DNA from: Apostichopus japonicus
Lineage: Eukaryota; Echinodermata; Holothuroidea; Aspidochirotida; Stichopodidae
Assembly (NCBI RefSeq): GCF_037975245.1
Contig: NC_092575.1
Coordinates: forward strand, 1,486,001 to 1,550,000
DNA: 64,000 nt
Reading direction: 5' to 3'
Positions 13,201-25,500 of the stretch are shown piece by piece (the first letter of the stretch is position 1; each line of letters starts with the position of its first letter). A model generated the notes under the pieces. The model made no database searches, was not told where the DNA came from, and saw nothing but the letters and a program-made list of their open reading frames with translations. Position numbers and translations under genes: made by a program.

Positions 13201-14507
13201 GGTCACCAGGGGTCAAATTGTGAATACCTTGTAATCACGATATCTCAATACTGGAAGCTTGGGCCAATCACTAATTTAGTGTGTAGAAGTACCTCATTGA
13301 GTTAAAGAAGCCTAGTGTTTTTGGTGGAGGTCAAAGGTCATTTAGGGTCATCAGAGGTCAAATCATAAAACCCTTGTAGATTATGTCAGATTCATGAAGA
13401 AAACTGCTCATGTTACATCATTGAAACCACAATGCATTTTTGCATTCTGGTTACACTTATCACCATCAGTGATTCAGTATGCTTTGGCAAAGTTTTAGAT
13501 AGCTCAAGCTGTACCTCTGCAATATTTTAAGTTTCTCCATCCTGTCGAGAAAAGACAAAAACAACATAAACTTTGCTGATATCTTTAATATTTCCAACTT
13601 TGAAGACTTAACATTCATCATCTACAAAACCATTTAGTTTCTCTGTTTTTCTTTTCATCCAAACTATATCACTCATTAGGTCAGTCCACTTAATGGATCC
13701 CTCTGTTATTATCTAGTTCTGTCTTTTTGCTATAGGTCCAATTAAAGATGCAGCTACCCCTCCTGATATGAACGCAATATCGGATCATTTAGCCCGCTCA
13801 GCCGTCCTGAACGACCCCTTTCCGTACCTCCAGCTGACCCCGAGGGGCGATGGGTCTGGATACGGCCTCGGAGTCAACCTGGAGGACTTTCTGTGCGACA
13901 TCCCAGAATCTGATGAGGAGCATGGAGATGTTGATCCAAGGTATGAATTGATTAAATGGTTCTATTGACTGAATGACTTATTTTCATTAATTCTTAACCT
14001 TAGATTGATGAAAAGGATTGATCAATGTATGGATTGTTTCATTCGATTGGATGATGTAGTTAATTGAATAAGTAAATTCATTTCTAGGTTGATCGATTGA
14101 TACAATTTTTTGATTGATTGATGTAATTCATTGGCTATGGATTGTTCATTGATTGGTCAATTGATAGATGTACATTGTTGATTGATGTAATTCGTTGATG
14201 ATTTCATTGATTGATCAATCGATAGATGTACGTTGTCGATTGATTGGTTGACCTGATTGACTGTCTGATTGACTAATTGATTGATTGATTGATTTTTCAT
14301 CCTTTTCGTTGCAGTAAATCTTCAGCGGAGGCCCAGCTGTCTGCTTCTGTCTTATCTGGCATATTGAGGGAGCATGATCTGAACCCAGATGACCTACAGG
14401 CCATTCAACAGGAGCTAGGACTCACCTCTCCAATCTCCTTAGGCAACTTATCACAGCTCAGTCCAACCACTACAACAGCATCTGCCAGTCCTGAATGCAG
14501 GAACTAG
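7214..14507 (+). CDS. MAPK7: Mitogen-activated protein kinase 7 (ERK5), complete coding region in five exons
   Basis: ERK5 is a Ser/Thr kinase activated by MEK5, with a long C-terminal tail that carries a nuclear signal and transactivation activity. Coding exons 7214-7322, 8553-10268, 11336-12214, 13736-13940 and 14315-14507 join in frame with GT/AG borders to 1033 residues (human about 816). The kinase domain shows the glycine loop (GTGAYGVV, 35-42), lysine AIKK (K57), HRDLKPSNLL (D155), DFGMARG (173-179) and activation loop T193-Q194-Y195. The common docking region is followed by YHDPDDEP. Exon 3 encodes a dense basic stretch (QKEREEKRRQRHKRAKEKQKKHK in part, NLS-like) and LLEKWKEM. Exon 4 holds GSGYGLGVNLEDFL and exon 5 LSASVLSGILREHDLNPDDLQ, both matching the human tail. 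Oddities are TQY in place of TEY, and three DVEM/DVQM repeats in the linker. The start is the ATG at 7214, since the human kinase is preceded by a similar short leader. Confidence 0.96.
10496..10517. repeat. (TA)n microsatellite
   Basis: Short pure TA run in MAPK7 intron 2. Confidence 0.9.
10896..11125. repeat. Tandem duplication of about 100 bp in MAPK7 intron 2
   Basis: Two adjacent diverged copies share ACCCAGCACAGGGT and GGTCCGATCCTAAATAAAGT, at about 10938-11028 and 11040-11125. The block begins with TTAAAGGAGCATT, which recurs at 21233, so it probably derives from an interspersed element. It ends about 210 bp before MAPK7 exon 3. Confidence 0.75.
13185..13365. repeat. Two copies of an AGGTCA-rich repeat in MAPK7 intron 3
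   Basis: Segments at about 13190-13217 and 13328-13360 both contain three or more AGGTCA/GGGTCA half-sites in direct orientation followed by an AAAT or AAATC tail. A related stretch occurs near 41235. They look like copies of a dispersed repeat; see findings for the nuclear-receptor aspect. Confidence 0.6.
13975..14300. repeat. Degenerate (TTGA)n repeat in MAPK7 intron 4
   Basis: Nearly the whole 374-bp intron is built of variants of TTGATTGA with a few point changes. It runs up to the polypyrimidine tract of the exon 5 acceptor at 14314. Confidence 0.85.
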
Positions 14508-14528
14508 ACCGTCCCTTTGTGGTAACTA

Positions 14529-14534
14529 AATAAA
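14529..14534 (+). terminator. Polyadenylation signal AATAAA, MAPK7
   Basis: AATAAA begins 22 bp after the MAPK7 stop codon. Further copies lie at 14896 and near 15703, so the true 3' end could be later and the 3' UTR longer. Confidence 0.4.
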
Positions 14535-17500
14535 GCAGTCCATGTACAACTTGACAGTGTTGTAAGAAGATGTTACTTGAGTCACTGAATTATGAGCTTG
14601 GGAAGTTTCCTATAGAGATAATACAGTGTCCTGAGTCCTGAAACTCCTTGCAAACTCTGTTGTACCTCTCACGTACCTCCCCTCTCCCGTTGTACCCCTC
14701 TTTGATGTTTCCTCAACATTTCTCTGACCACTCTATCTCCTTGTCTAATTCTTTAACCTTGCACTCATAAACGTAAAGAAATTTTCTCTGTCTTTCATAT
14801 CTTGCAGAGCTTTTTCATAAGCTTCGTTACTCAATCATACTCGTTAATATGACGACCATAGTGACTTATTGGATTGAAATCGCATGGGTGGTTTTAATAA
14901 AAAATTCTTTCAATTTTCCAATTGTAATTTGTTATAAGAAAAAATGATATCAATAACCTTTAACTTCATGAAACATTTGCCAAACCACACAAGGTGTCTT
15001 GAAAACAATTTGATTCTAGTGTATTAGTTTCATTCTCTGTAGTGTTTTGGTTTCACAATTTCAAAAGTGTCGAACATACAATATTGCAGCTTGTGTTACT
15101 CTCAGAACATAATGTAGTTTCTGTTTAAATAATGCCCTGCTTTTAACAAAGGTTGGTGATTACAAAATATCAGAAACACTACCAGGAGTCTTTCTCAATT
15201 TTGATTGTGTTAGCTATGAAATTTATTTAAGAATTTGGCGATTATAATTATTTTAACAAATTTGTTAAATGTTCATCTTTATCCATCATTTTCTTGCACT
15301 TTCGTACAGAAAAAGGAAGTATACCAGTTATAGAGCATATTTACTTTGGAAAGAAAAACTTAAGGTCATTCTAAGGTTTCCAGGGGTTGTTCATATTTTA
15401 TAAAGGCTAACAAGTAAGATAGTATCCATAGTTAAGGAATGTTGGCATTGCTGTATTGAGTATCCAACCAAAATAGAGGTAAAAAAAAAGAATTGTGTAC
15501 ACATATCACAACTGAGCACATCAGGCATTCTACTATAAAATTGGAATGCTACTTAATAGGTTGTTGTCTTTCAAATTTACCAGATGATGTTCAAACTACA
15601 TTCCCCACCTAAGTTTTAGTGCTCATATAAACAAACCTGGAGCAAACTTTCTTGTTGTTAATAATATGTCCCATTGCCACTTCTTTGTAAATATATTTGT
15701 GAATAAATAATTGACAAGGGTTATGTTTGGTCACAAGATGTGATTACAAACCAGTGTAAGATAAATATTTAGCAATAGAAATCACTTGGAAGAAATCATG
15801 TCATGTTATTTCAAAAGTTAGATACACTATTTAAAGATTTAAAAAAAACTTGTAAATTAAACTATAAACCTAAAAGTTGTTATTGTGGTAGTGAACCCAT
15901 GTTTTATTTATTTATAGGTGTAAACAGGAAAGCCTATCCTTTTTCTGTTTGTCGTGGCATTCTATAAATTGTTCAAATTTTACTTGCCAAAGGAATTGCA
16001 GGTAATGCAGTCTTAAGTTCCTTGTCTTTGCGGTTTAAAATTCAGCGAACCAATATGTGCTCTAAAACAGTACTGTACTGACTTCTAAGAATTTCTCACT
16101 TTTGATATCAATTCAGATGTTAGGTTGTATTCTCTCCCTTTTTGTCTACTTCTTTCTCCTACATTTTTTTCTTCATATTTTGTCCTAAAAGCAGGGTTCA
16201 AGGTTTCATTCAACTTAAAAAATTGAGGAAATTTTTGCAGTTTTAACGCAACATCGTTTGCATAAAGACAAGGACAATTTTTGTATTTTATTATTACGGA
16301 TCGAAGTTTCGAACAAAATAACTCAAAGATGAGACAAATTCTCACGTAAATGAAAATAATTATGTAGTTTGTGCAGGATTAACAAAGGGTAGTTATCTAT
16401 TGCGTATTTTATCCTCAGATAAGATATTTGAGGCAATGTAAGGAAGGCTACTCGTTGCATTATCACCTTTAAAAATGGACAATATAGTGACTTGTCAATT
16501 GAAGTTGAGAATCAACCCTCCATTCCATTTTAAAGACTCCATTATAGTTTATTCTGTTCTTTTGAATAAGACAAAGAGCATTCTTTTGTCTTTATGTTAT
16601 TTTCATTGTCTTTCATTTTCTTTTCTTTTCCTTTAAATATTTGAATGTTGAAATAGATTCTGTAATATAAACTAGAGATACGAGGCTGTAGAATTTTTAT
16701 GTGGCACTCCTTTGTTTGGCTACTTACATCATGTAAGAGATGCCATCAATTTGACACAAGAAAAACCAAATGGTCGAAAACCAAAAGAAATGTAAGCATT
16801 TTATGATAGCTTCTCATGAAGTAATTGATGATTTCATTAATGTGATTGCACTTCACTCAATATGTGTTTTTTTGTGTAATTGTCTCATTTCTATTGAATT
16901 ATTCTAGTTAGCCTACTACCGATTCTTCATAATCGGTCAGTTTTGGCAGTATATTTGTAAATGGTGCTGGAAATTACAGCTTAACAGTCTATCTATAGTT
17001 TTTGTATCCATGATAAGTTGTGAGTGAATAGAAAATCGGATATTGCAGTTTTGTTGTTGTCGTATTCTTACTTCCAATCTTAATCTGCAAGGGTTTGTGT
17101 GTGTGTGTCTTGATGGATGTGTGTGTTTGTGCATGTGTGAGGAGGGGAATGTGTGGTGCGATAATAAAAGGGGTCACTTTACACTCTGTAAATAAAATAC
17201 AAGTGTTGTATTGGTAACAGCTCCGGAATACTATAAACCCGTTTTCCCATAGGCAGCTGGGAGAGGTTCAATCCTGGTGGGTGGGGCGGGGGGGGGGCGT
17301 GGTTGGGTACACAAACATTGAAAAGCAGTGCATGGGATAAGTGACTTTGATTTAAGGAAGAAAACTGCAAACTCACCTCAAAGCGACCCGACAAAATGGA
17401 CCCTAGTGTGTGCATTCTGTACCACAAGTCACAGTATTTTAATTGTTCTAAAACAATAGGGCACTTTCTATTCAGAAAAACAGAGGACAGACTTATTAAT

Positions 17501-20500
17501 ACATATAAAACGTCCCTTCATTATGTTGTCCATATGAATGAACAGCTATGGAAAGTTTCACTTGGAAGATTGAAAACAATATGAATTTGATAACAATTTA
17601 AAGATGTATCTTGGCGGGAAAGATATGTTATACTATGACGTTTATATATTCCTGCTTTCAATTGGTCATCGGAATTGCTCCAAAATATGCTATAAATTCA
17701 GATAATGTTCACTCATAATCGAATTTAATCAAGCATTTACCAGCCCCTTTAAACATTATTAACACCGAGACATTTAATTGTCTATGAACATTTAGAAGAA
17801 TCAGAATTAACCTTGAGGAAAATACTTTTGAGAACATCTAGCAATTTCCAGATGCAAAAAGCTGTGGCCAAAACTGATAACCTGTAATAAGGAATTAAAC
17901 CAAAAGTCTATATAATATTGCATTCTCAAACCATATCAGAACATTTCAAGTGTCAAATTAAAAATCGAGAGATCAGTAAAGCCTAAACAAGTGATTCGAA
18001 AGTGCCTAGACTAGATAATAACACTATTACGTAATCAACCTCGCAGTGCGTTGCGTCATAGTATGGCGGTTGCAGTGTCGGCTAAAAGCAAATATACAGA
18101 CCAGTGAGTGCATGGAGTTACAGCATACATGCATAGCTCGCTGATTAAAGACCTATTTCAGAGTCCATATTGACAATTTCCAGTCACGGGATTTGGAAAC
18201 TATATCTCAAAATACGTCAGAGGTAACCCATATAAAGGCGGACCTATCTTGGGGGATACAGAGTTTACACACTGAACGTCCAAAGTCTAAATGTGAAGAA
18301 GCCGGTTTGGGATAGATTATATTTGTACTTTGAAATAGAAAAGATAAATACGAAGGTCCTTTGTTTGGGAACGATTCTCTCTGTTCGACAAACCCAAACA
18401 AGTCACGGCACATAGTTGTAGGAGTGGACAATAACATAGAGAAGAGGCAGAACGTTACTCAGCATATTCCAAGGCCACAATTACAACATATTAACACATG
18501 AGTTATAGGCTTCTATCTCAACCGGACAATCGAAACTCAGTGGTAGATCTTTTCGCTTTTCAGAACTTTGTAGGCTTAATGATGAAGGGATTCGCGCAGT
18601 GTTTTCGAGGTGTTGAGCTTATGGAGGATATTTTATGGCGGGAAGTATATGATCATGAGTGTTATAGAGCACGATGTTTCAAAGCTCGTATATAATTAAT
18701 TAAATCACTTAAACTGGGACAACATATTACGTACGGATTTTATTCTTAAAAACTTAAAACACTGTTTTACAGTGTGTAGATCACATATACAGTTGAACAA
18801 TTATTCTCTTTAGCAGTCACTAGTTAGCTATTGCAATTAATTAATTAGTTAATTAGGCAGCTGAAATATCACGGGAGTCATAACGGACAAAGAACGTTAA
18901 CGTGACCTTGTCCATCGATGTTGAAGCAGTATAGAAAAAAACTTTCATATACCTTGAGACAAAGATGAGTTTTTTTGCAAGTGTGGAAGACTAAACATAG
19001 ATGAGGTAAGTCAGTCACTGTATATGTATACAATTTACACATGACAGGCAGATATGTAGGCTACATATATATGTCGTATGCATGCATGGCTACAAATTAA
19101 TTCGTAATTACGAAGACAGGAAGTAGGCCTAGTACTAGAACTTCCTTGACATGGGGAGTTATCGAACGTTAGTACACTGTTATGCTTATAAGTAGCATAC
19201 TTAGAGTGGAGGTATAGGCATATGTATTGCTATGGAACTTGTGAATTCACTAAATTTAGGGGCTGTTGAGGACGTAGGGGATAGGGGTAGGCTAAGGGAA
19301 GGGTGAGGGTTGGAGTTTTGGAGATGCAAGGCCTATGTATATATATATATTTCTCACATCAATTATTACTATACTGAGAAACAGCACTACTATCAGAGAA
19401 AGATTTCCACATGACGAAGAAACTTTAAACCTCCTCCCTGATTTATTGGTATTCAGTATAAGGCTTTGTTCAGTGGCGTAGCCATGCATGGGGTGTCGGG
19501 ATATCACTGGGACCAATAATTAATTAATTAATTCTTTAATTAATTCGTTAATTAATTATTTAAAAATAATAAAAATTCTAGCCTGTTATACAAGATACTC
19601 GAAAGGTTACTTGTATTTATTGCACTATGTGACCTGCTTCTCACACGGTTTTCCATATTAGCCATTCTAAGCATATAACAAGATATCTATGAACAAGCTA
19701 ACAATTCAGTGATTGCGTCAAAATGGCACTCATTTCATTGGATGAATATAACATAGAGAAACCGAGATACCTGCGTGTACCTACAAACACGTAAGTTTTA
19801 TGATAACATATTTTTAAATGACTGATGTCGTTGATATATACGGACTTTCTACCAATTGGCTTACATGCTACATGTATACACACTGTGTGACATAACAATG
19901 TGGACAAACAGTTTGTCTTTGCTGCCCCCCCCCCACCTCCCGGCACAGAGCGAAGGCTCGCTTTACGCGCCTAGCTGGCTTTGCCAACCGTAAGTTTCAC
20001 GTAAGTTGGTTTATTAGTTTAATGGTCTGATTCACATGGAATTTAAAAACGAGTTCAATGTCTGAAAGAAAAACCTTCTGAGTTCAAATACTGTATTTAC
20101 ATTGCAATATAAACGTCTTGTGTTTGAAATAAATAACTGACGAACATCACGAGGATAATCATCCTTATCTGATAATAGATATGTTATAAGTCGATATCAT
20201 TTTAATGATATTTGATTTGATAATACATGGGTGAAGAGAGGGATTAAGGTGTGTGTGTGTGTGGGGGGGGGGGGGGTCATTTCCCCTTCTATCTTTAGGC
20301 GAGAGGGACGCAAAGTATTTCGATTTGTCGACCTATAGGTGGCCTGTTATGGTTGTTGATTTCAAACAGTTAGCATTTCTACGGTTCAACAGTTAAGCAG
20401 GTACCCTCCATTATAGTAGGCCGTGAGTTCACTGCATTTAAAAGCTTCACTTGTTTGTATTGAAACCATCTCATTCGTCCCCTGTCTTCACTTAATGCCA

Positions 20501-22560
20501 AACAAATGAGATATTATTTTCTGAATGCTTTGTCGTTGTAAGATACGATATGAAATAGGTCATGCTGCATCACCTGTCTAGGACCCATTCCCCCAACCAC
20601 CCCCTCTCCTTTCCAGTTTGGTGTATGACGTTATTTCATTAGTGAGATCATTATAGCCGCTATGTAAAGTGCCCGAAACCTGAAGCAAATCAGCAGCGTA
20701 GGATTGCTATGAAGTTGAAGATATTCGGAAACGATAATTAATCAGGGGGATGGGTTGTAGAAAATCTTGAAAAATAATGTTGTAAAGAAGTTTTAACGAT
20801 ATACTTTCTAGTGGAAATAATACTAATACGACTGTTAGTAAACCAACTTTGGGGGTTATTGGCCTTCATGTTGTACTTTCGGAGATCATATTCTGTTTAT
20901 TTTTGGTGTTTGTATTTGTGTTTCATATGGAATATATGAGTTCAATGTCTGATATTTGAATTTGTTCAATAGTCAACAGGGCAACGACTTCTTTTCTTCG
21001 AGCCTATATAGTGTAGTCGAAAATAGAAAACATGCCTCCACATGTAAAGAATTTCAATCGAAATGTCAACATGTTGTGCCATCGCCATCAAGAATACAAT
21101 AAATGTTAAAACAATGCAGGTCAATAAGTTCATTGTGTCCTTCTAATGAAGATGCTGGGAGATTAAGATTTACGATTAATGCGGTTAAAAGGGATGTTCG
21201 ATTTTCACATCATTATCCAGGGACTTGGCTTTAAAGGAGCATTTCACATATATTAAACATCATTAATTAAGATGACTCAAGATTTGAAGGATTATCAACA
21301 CCATGTTTTTTTTTTAAACTATGACACCTCAGCTCTCAACGTTTGCCTAAAGTCTGCCTTTTAGTCTCATCTTCGTCAACATTAATGACATAACAGGGAG
21401 CTGCTACTCAATACCTGGACATAATATGCCGCGATTCTACCAGGCAGTTGTTATAACAACTCCCTGATTCTACTGTCAAGATTAACACAATTTTCTCTGT
21501 CTGTTAGGTCGTCCGCCATTATATCTATCAGGTTTGCAGTGTTATCATGTCGACAGGTTTATCATTAATTCGATATCAAACTACCAAGATTAATTGCACT
21601 ATTGTACTATGTTATCTGTTGTTGTAAGTAGGCCTATAGGCATAGGGAATTAAAAGATTCCCGCGTAACGCATTTTACTACACATGTTTCATGGGTTATA
21701 AACACGTGTTTGGGGACGTGGTGTACAAGCCGCGGTGGAAATTATCTTCCGCATCCAACTCTAGACATAGGCTATACGCTGCGCAACGATGACACAAACG
21801 TCGCGCAAACGCCCTGACCGGAGGAGGAGCAGGGGTGGAAATGGGGTGGGGGGGCGGTGGAAATGGATAGGTCGATATTTGACATTATTTGTAACAATAG
21901 GTTAAAATCAATTGTATACACCGTCCTTTCATTTTCATTTTTATTTCTGTCTTAAAAATTATAATTTTCCCTTGGGTCTAATTAGCAGATTTGCTAATTA
22001 AGGCCCACCTGAGTGGAATCACGATGGGGTGATGAGGAGGGGGTTGAGAGGAAGGAACGAGTGTATTGCCTCGTCCGAGCGACCCCACACATCCTTTTCC
22101 CTTCCCAGGCACACACCTATTCCACTGATTTCATCCTCTTTACACTAATTACGCTGATAGTTTTCCCAGAATAAGAATAATCAAGTATATGGTTTGTCTT
22201 CATTAGCATAAGTTAATCTATAGGTCTATACCCTATAAGAGTTGCACATATCATAGTATGCGATTACGTCACAGCTTGTAAACACCACTAAGGCGATGTA
22301 TACCGTCAAACATATATTCACTTCCAACTCGAACAAGAAGAAATAAATCGAATTGATCAAATATGTGACCGATCTACAATGATTTCATATAAAATATTTG
22401 TTTATAAATTAATCTGACAAAACAATAATATTAAGAGGGTGGAATTACAATGTCTTTGAAAAATCCTTCAGGACAACAACAAATTTAACCCAAGTCGTCT
22501 CGGCTTATAATCAGCCAATGTACCTAAAGAACCGTCTGCGTTTATTTCTTTGACAGAACT
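14535..22560. other. MAPK7 3' flank and gene-poor DNA
   Basis: Eight kilobases without a recognisable gene on either strand. The first 1.2 kb may be MAPK7 3' UTR (AATAAA near 14896 and 15703). It contains poly-G tracts (17283, 20263), a poly-C tract (19925), AT-rich TTAATTAA-type runs near 18840 and 19520, a fragment CAGTGGCGTAGCC near 19473 of the kind often seen at transposon ends, and TTAAAGGAGCATTTC at 21233 shared with MAPK7 intron 2. Upstream non-coding exons of TMEM116 may lie in the right part. Confidence 0.55.
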
Positions 22561-25500
22561 ATGCCTATTTCTACCCTCATGGATGCTGGCTTGCCGCCTG
22601 TTCACCAAACGACTACCGATGTACTCTCGACAAGTGTTACGACAACTCCTGCTTGGATTGGACTTGATTGTCCCAACGAAAGACAAGTGAGACACGTGAC
22701 ATTCATCATTTTGAAATGTTAAGGTCAAGAGGTCAAGAGTATTGACCCCCCAAATATGTTGGAAAGTCAAATATTGGGCACCCATGTTCAAACGGCAACG
22801 CTCGTTTTGCTGCCCTCTAAACCTCACTGAGGTAATTAATTGCCTAACTGAACACTCTATTATGTCGAGGGATAACGTGGATGACGTCAGAACATTCAGG
22901 AAGGTATACTTCCTGTTAAAACTGCGTGGTCAAATCTCTTGGCCTTAAAAGCAGCTAATGTATTGCTTTTAATGAAATGCTTCAATATCGCTATTGGTTG
23001 GTGATATTTGTGTACGTGTCCGACTCTAGACACGACTTGTCGGAATTAAAATGGCAATATTTATTTTAAACCGTATACACCTGTAAAAAAAGTCGTAATG
23101 ATGGCATGTTATCGTTAATTGCTACTATTTTTTGCTGCTATTTTGATTAAAATTCGATAAAACACTCCTCCAAATTATTTCCAAAACGGTGATCATGACT
23201 AGATCAAATGAAACTTCTAAGTTTGGGGAAATATTGAGGGTGCACGCTTGTAATATATATCTTAAAGTTTAAATACGACTGACAATTATTTGTCTGTTCG
23301 TATTTGTAACATATTTGCAGTTGATGTTCTAGCATATTTAGGGATAGTAGCAATGATTTATACATAACTGCATGTACTGTTACCACTCTTTAATCGAGAT
23401 AAACAAACACGAACGTGTTTGTATCGTGGAAATGTCATAAACAGTATTTCTCATGATTATATCATATTACGTAAAATACTAGAAGTCTATTGTAAGACGA
23501 AATTAGAGAACAATACGCCTATGATGGCTTAAAACAAAGCCAGTTGACGTTACGACGGTAGTTATGCTGGTTGGTGATGGAACTCAAAGGAATTCGATTG
23601 AAATGTTTGCTCCCATGAAACCTTAGTTTCGTGTTAATGAATGATGACATTTACTAATAATATGCTTCAAATTGATTACCAGGATATTAATTTAACCAGC
23701 AAAAATATAATTTTCTCATGAGAGGGTGAGGGTTCGGGGATTGAGCGGGTGTGGGGTGGGGTGGGGGTGGGGACTCGATCGCGGGAGCGGTAGGGTTTTG
23801 CTATATCCACCAGATTACCCGACACATAAAGTGTAGAAATAGCCCACTGGCTCGGAATAGTTCTCGTAATCCCATGCTTTATCTATAATAACTTTGAATT
23901 CCATTTTCTTTGGTACTACATGCAAATTAATAACATAAGAACTATACATGAACATTTTATCTGTTACTTTCACAGATCCGCACTCTTGGTCTCATACAGA
24001 TGGTATGTGCTGCAATAAGTCTACTGGGGGCGCTCTCCATGATACTTTATCTGACTTTCAAAAGGATTTGTGCCAATACAGAGGTGAGTGGCATCATTGT
24101 CTTAGGGAAGACTGTTTATTCAATTAATTGTTATAACCTTTGTTGGAACAACACGGAACGTATAAGAAGTTTAATTTGGGAAATGCCCGGGCACACGTGC
24201 CGACTGTGTCGGGTTTGCTGATACTACCTAAATATCATTATCAATGTTAAGTAATATATGCAGATGTTAAATTTGAGATAATTACGCTTTGAAAATGCCA
24301 AAAAGGTTGGTCTTACTATGTTAATGGTTACAAGTATAACCTGCCAGAGTAATTAAAGTATTGTTCCTTCAAGCTTTTAAACTATAGTCGACACATATCC
24401 AATAATACACACACACGCACACACACACATGTTTGTATTACATTCAGACCGAGGACCCCATTGTATTTTCCATTGTTCTAATCCACGTACCCTAACCTTA
24501 ACAATACCCCATACAATCGAATTCTTCCGAGGACGTGGTGATTCTTTAGAAATCACAACCGAGGACCTGAAATTCTTTTGTTCAAGTCCTCGGTCAGATA
24601 GAAAAACAAACGCACATACGCACAGACAAAAGTAAACGAGGATGGATACGCAGCATTTTTACTCGATAGATTGTGTAAAATTGTCTATAATTGTTTGCCA
24701 AGAGAGAACGTCCTTTTGTAAGTAAACGAAAAGAGATCACGACTTAAATTGTTTACGGGTTTCTTCAAGTTCTTTGATCACCGACGTAAAATGACTGAAA
24801 CATACTTTTCTTTGACTAATATATTATATTTTTATTCACAGGTTCGACCTCTATTCCATCTTAGCTGCGCAGATGCGGGCCTTGCCATCTTTCTCATTCT
24901 TAGTTCAACCTATTGGAAGCGATCAGATCTTGCTAAGTCGTGTGTGTATTTCCAGATACTGGCAGAGGTAAGATGCACGCATGCGCAAAATAAAATTTCA
25001 AAAGAGACTGAATGCTTATTGTCGTAGGCCTTTATCAGAATTACGGTACTTTATTATACAACATTTTTTAGGACAGAAACAGAATAGGTAATGTAAAGTT
25101 GATCGGATCTAATCCAATCCAGCCCCATTCTCAACCTAAAACTAGCCCAAACTGACATTTTCTCTTTCACGTTAGGATTGAGAACATGTGCCATGTTAAT
25201 CCATCATTCACATATATATTCCTCTTCTCACGGTAGTTTAGTATAGGAACAACTTGACACGTATTGCAGCCACATGCATCGAAAACGTGAATTTAGAAAT
25301 ATTAAATTTGTATAAAAGTGTCAAACTTATGTTAGGTCTCGATGTTCTGAGGTTCTTAATCCACATGAACCTTTGAATATTCGTTTTGATTCAAGAAGAT
25401 GTAAACCTCGATATTGTTGTTTCCAATTGTACCGAAGTTTGGTAGCTGATACAGCACAACACTACACCCTCATTTTGTATCAGTGTCGTTTTGGGAATTA

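Noticed and set aside
22468-22827. 119-residue open frame on the minus strand
   Set aside because: It lies antisense to the TMEM116 first exon, has no family resemblance, and the plus-strand exon has correct splice phase.
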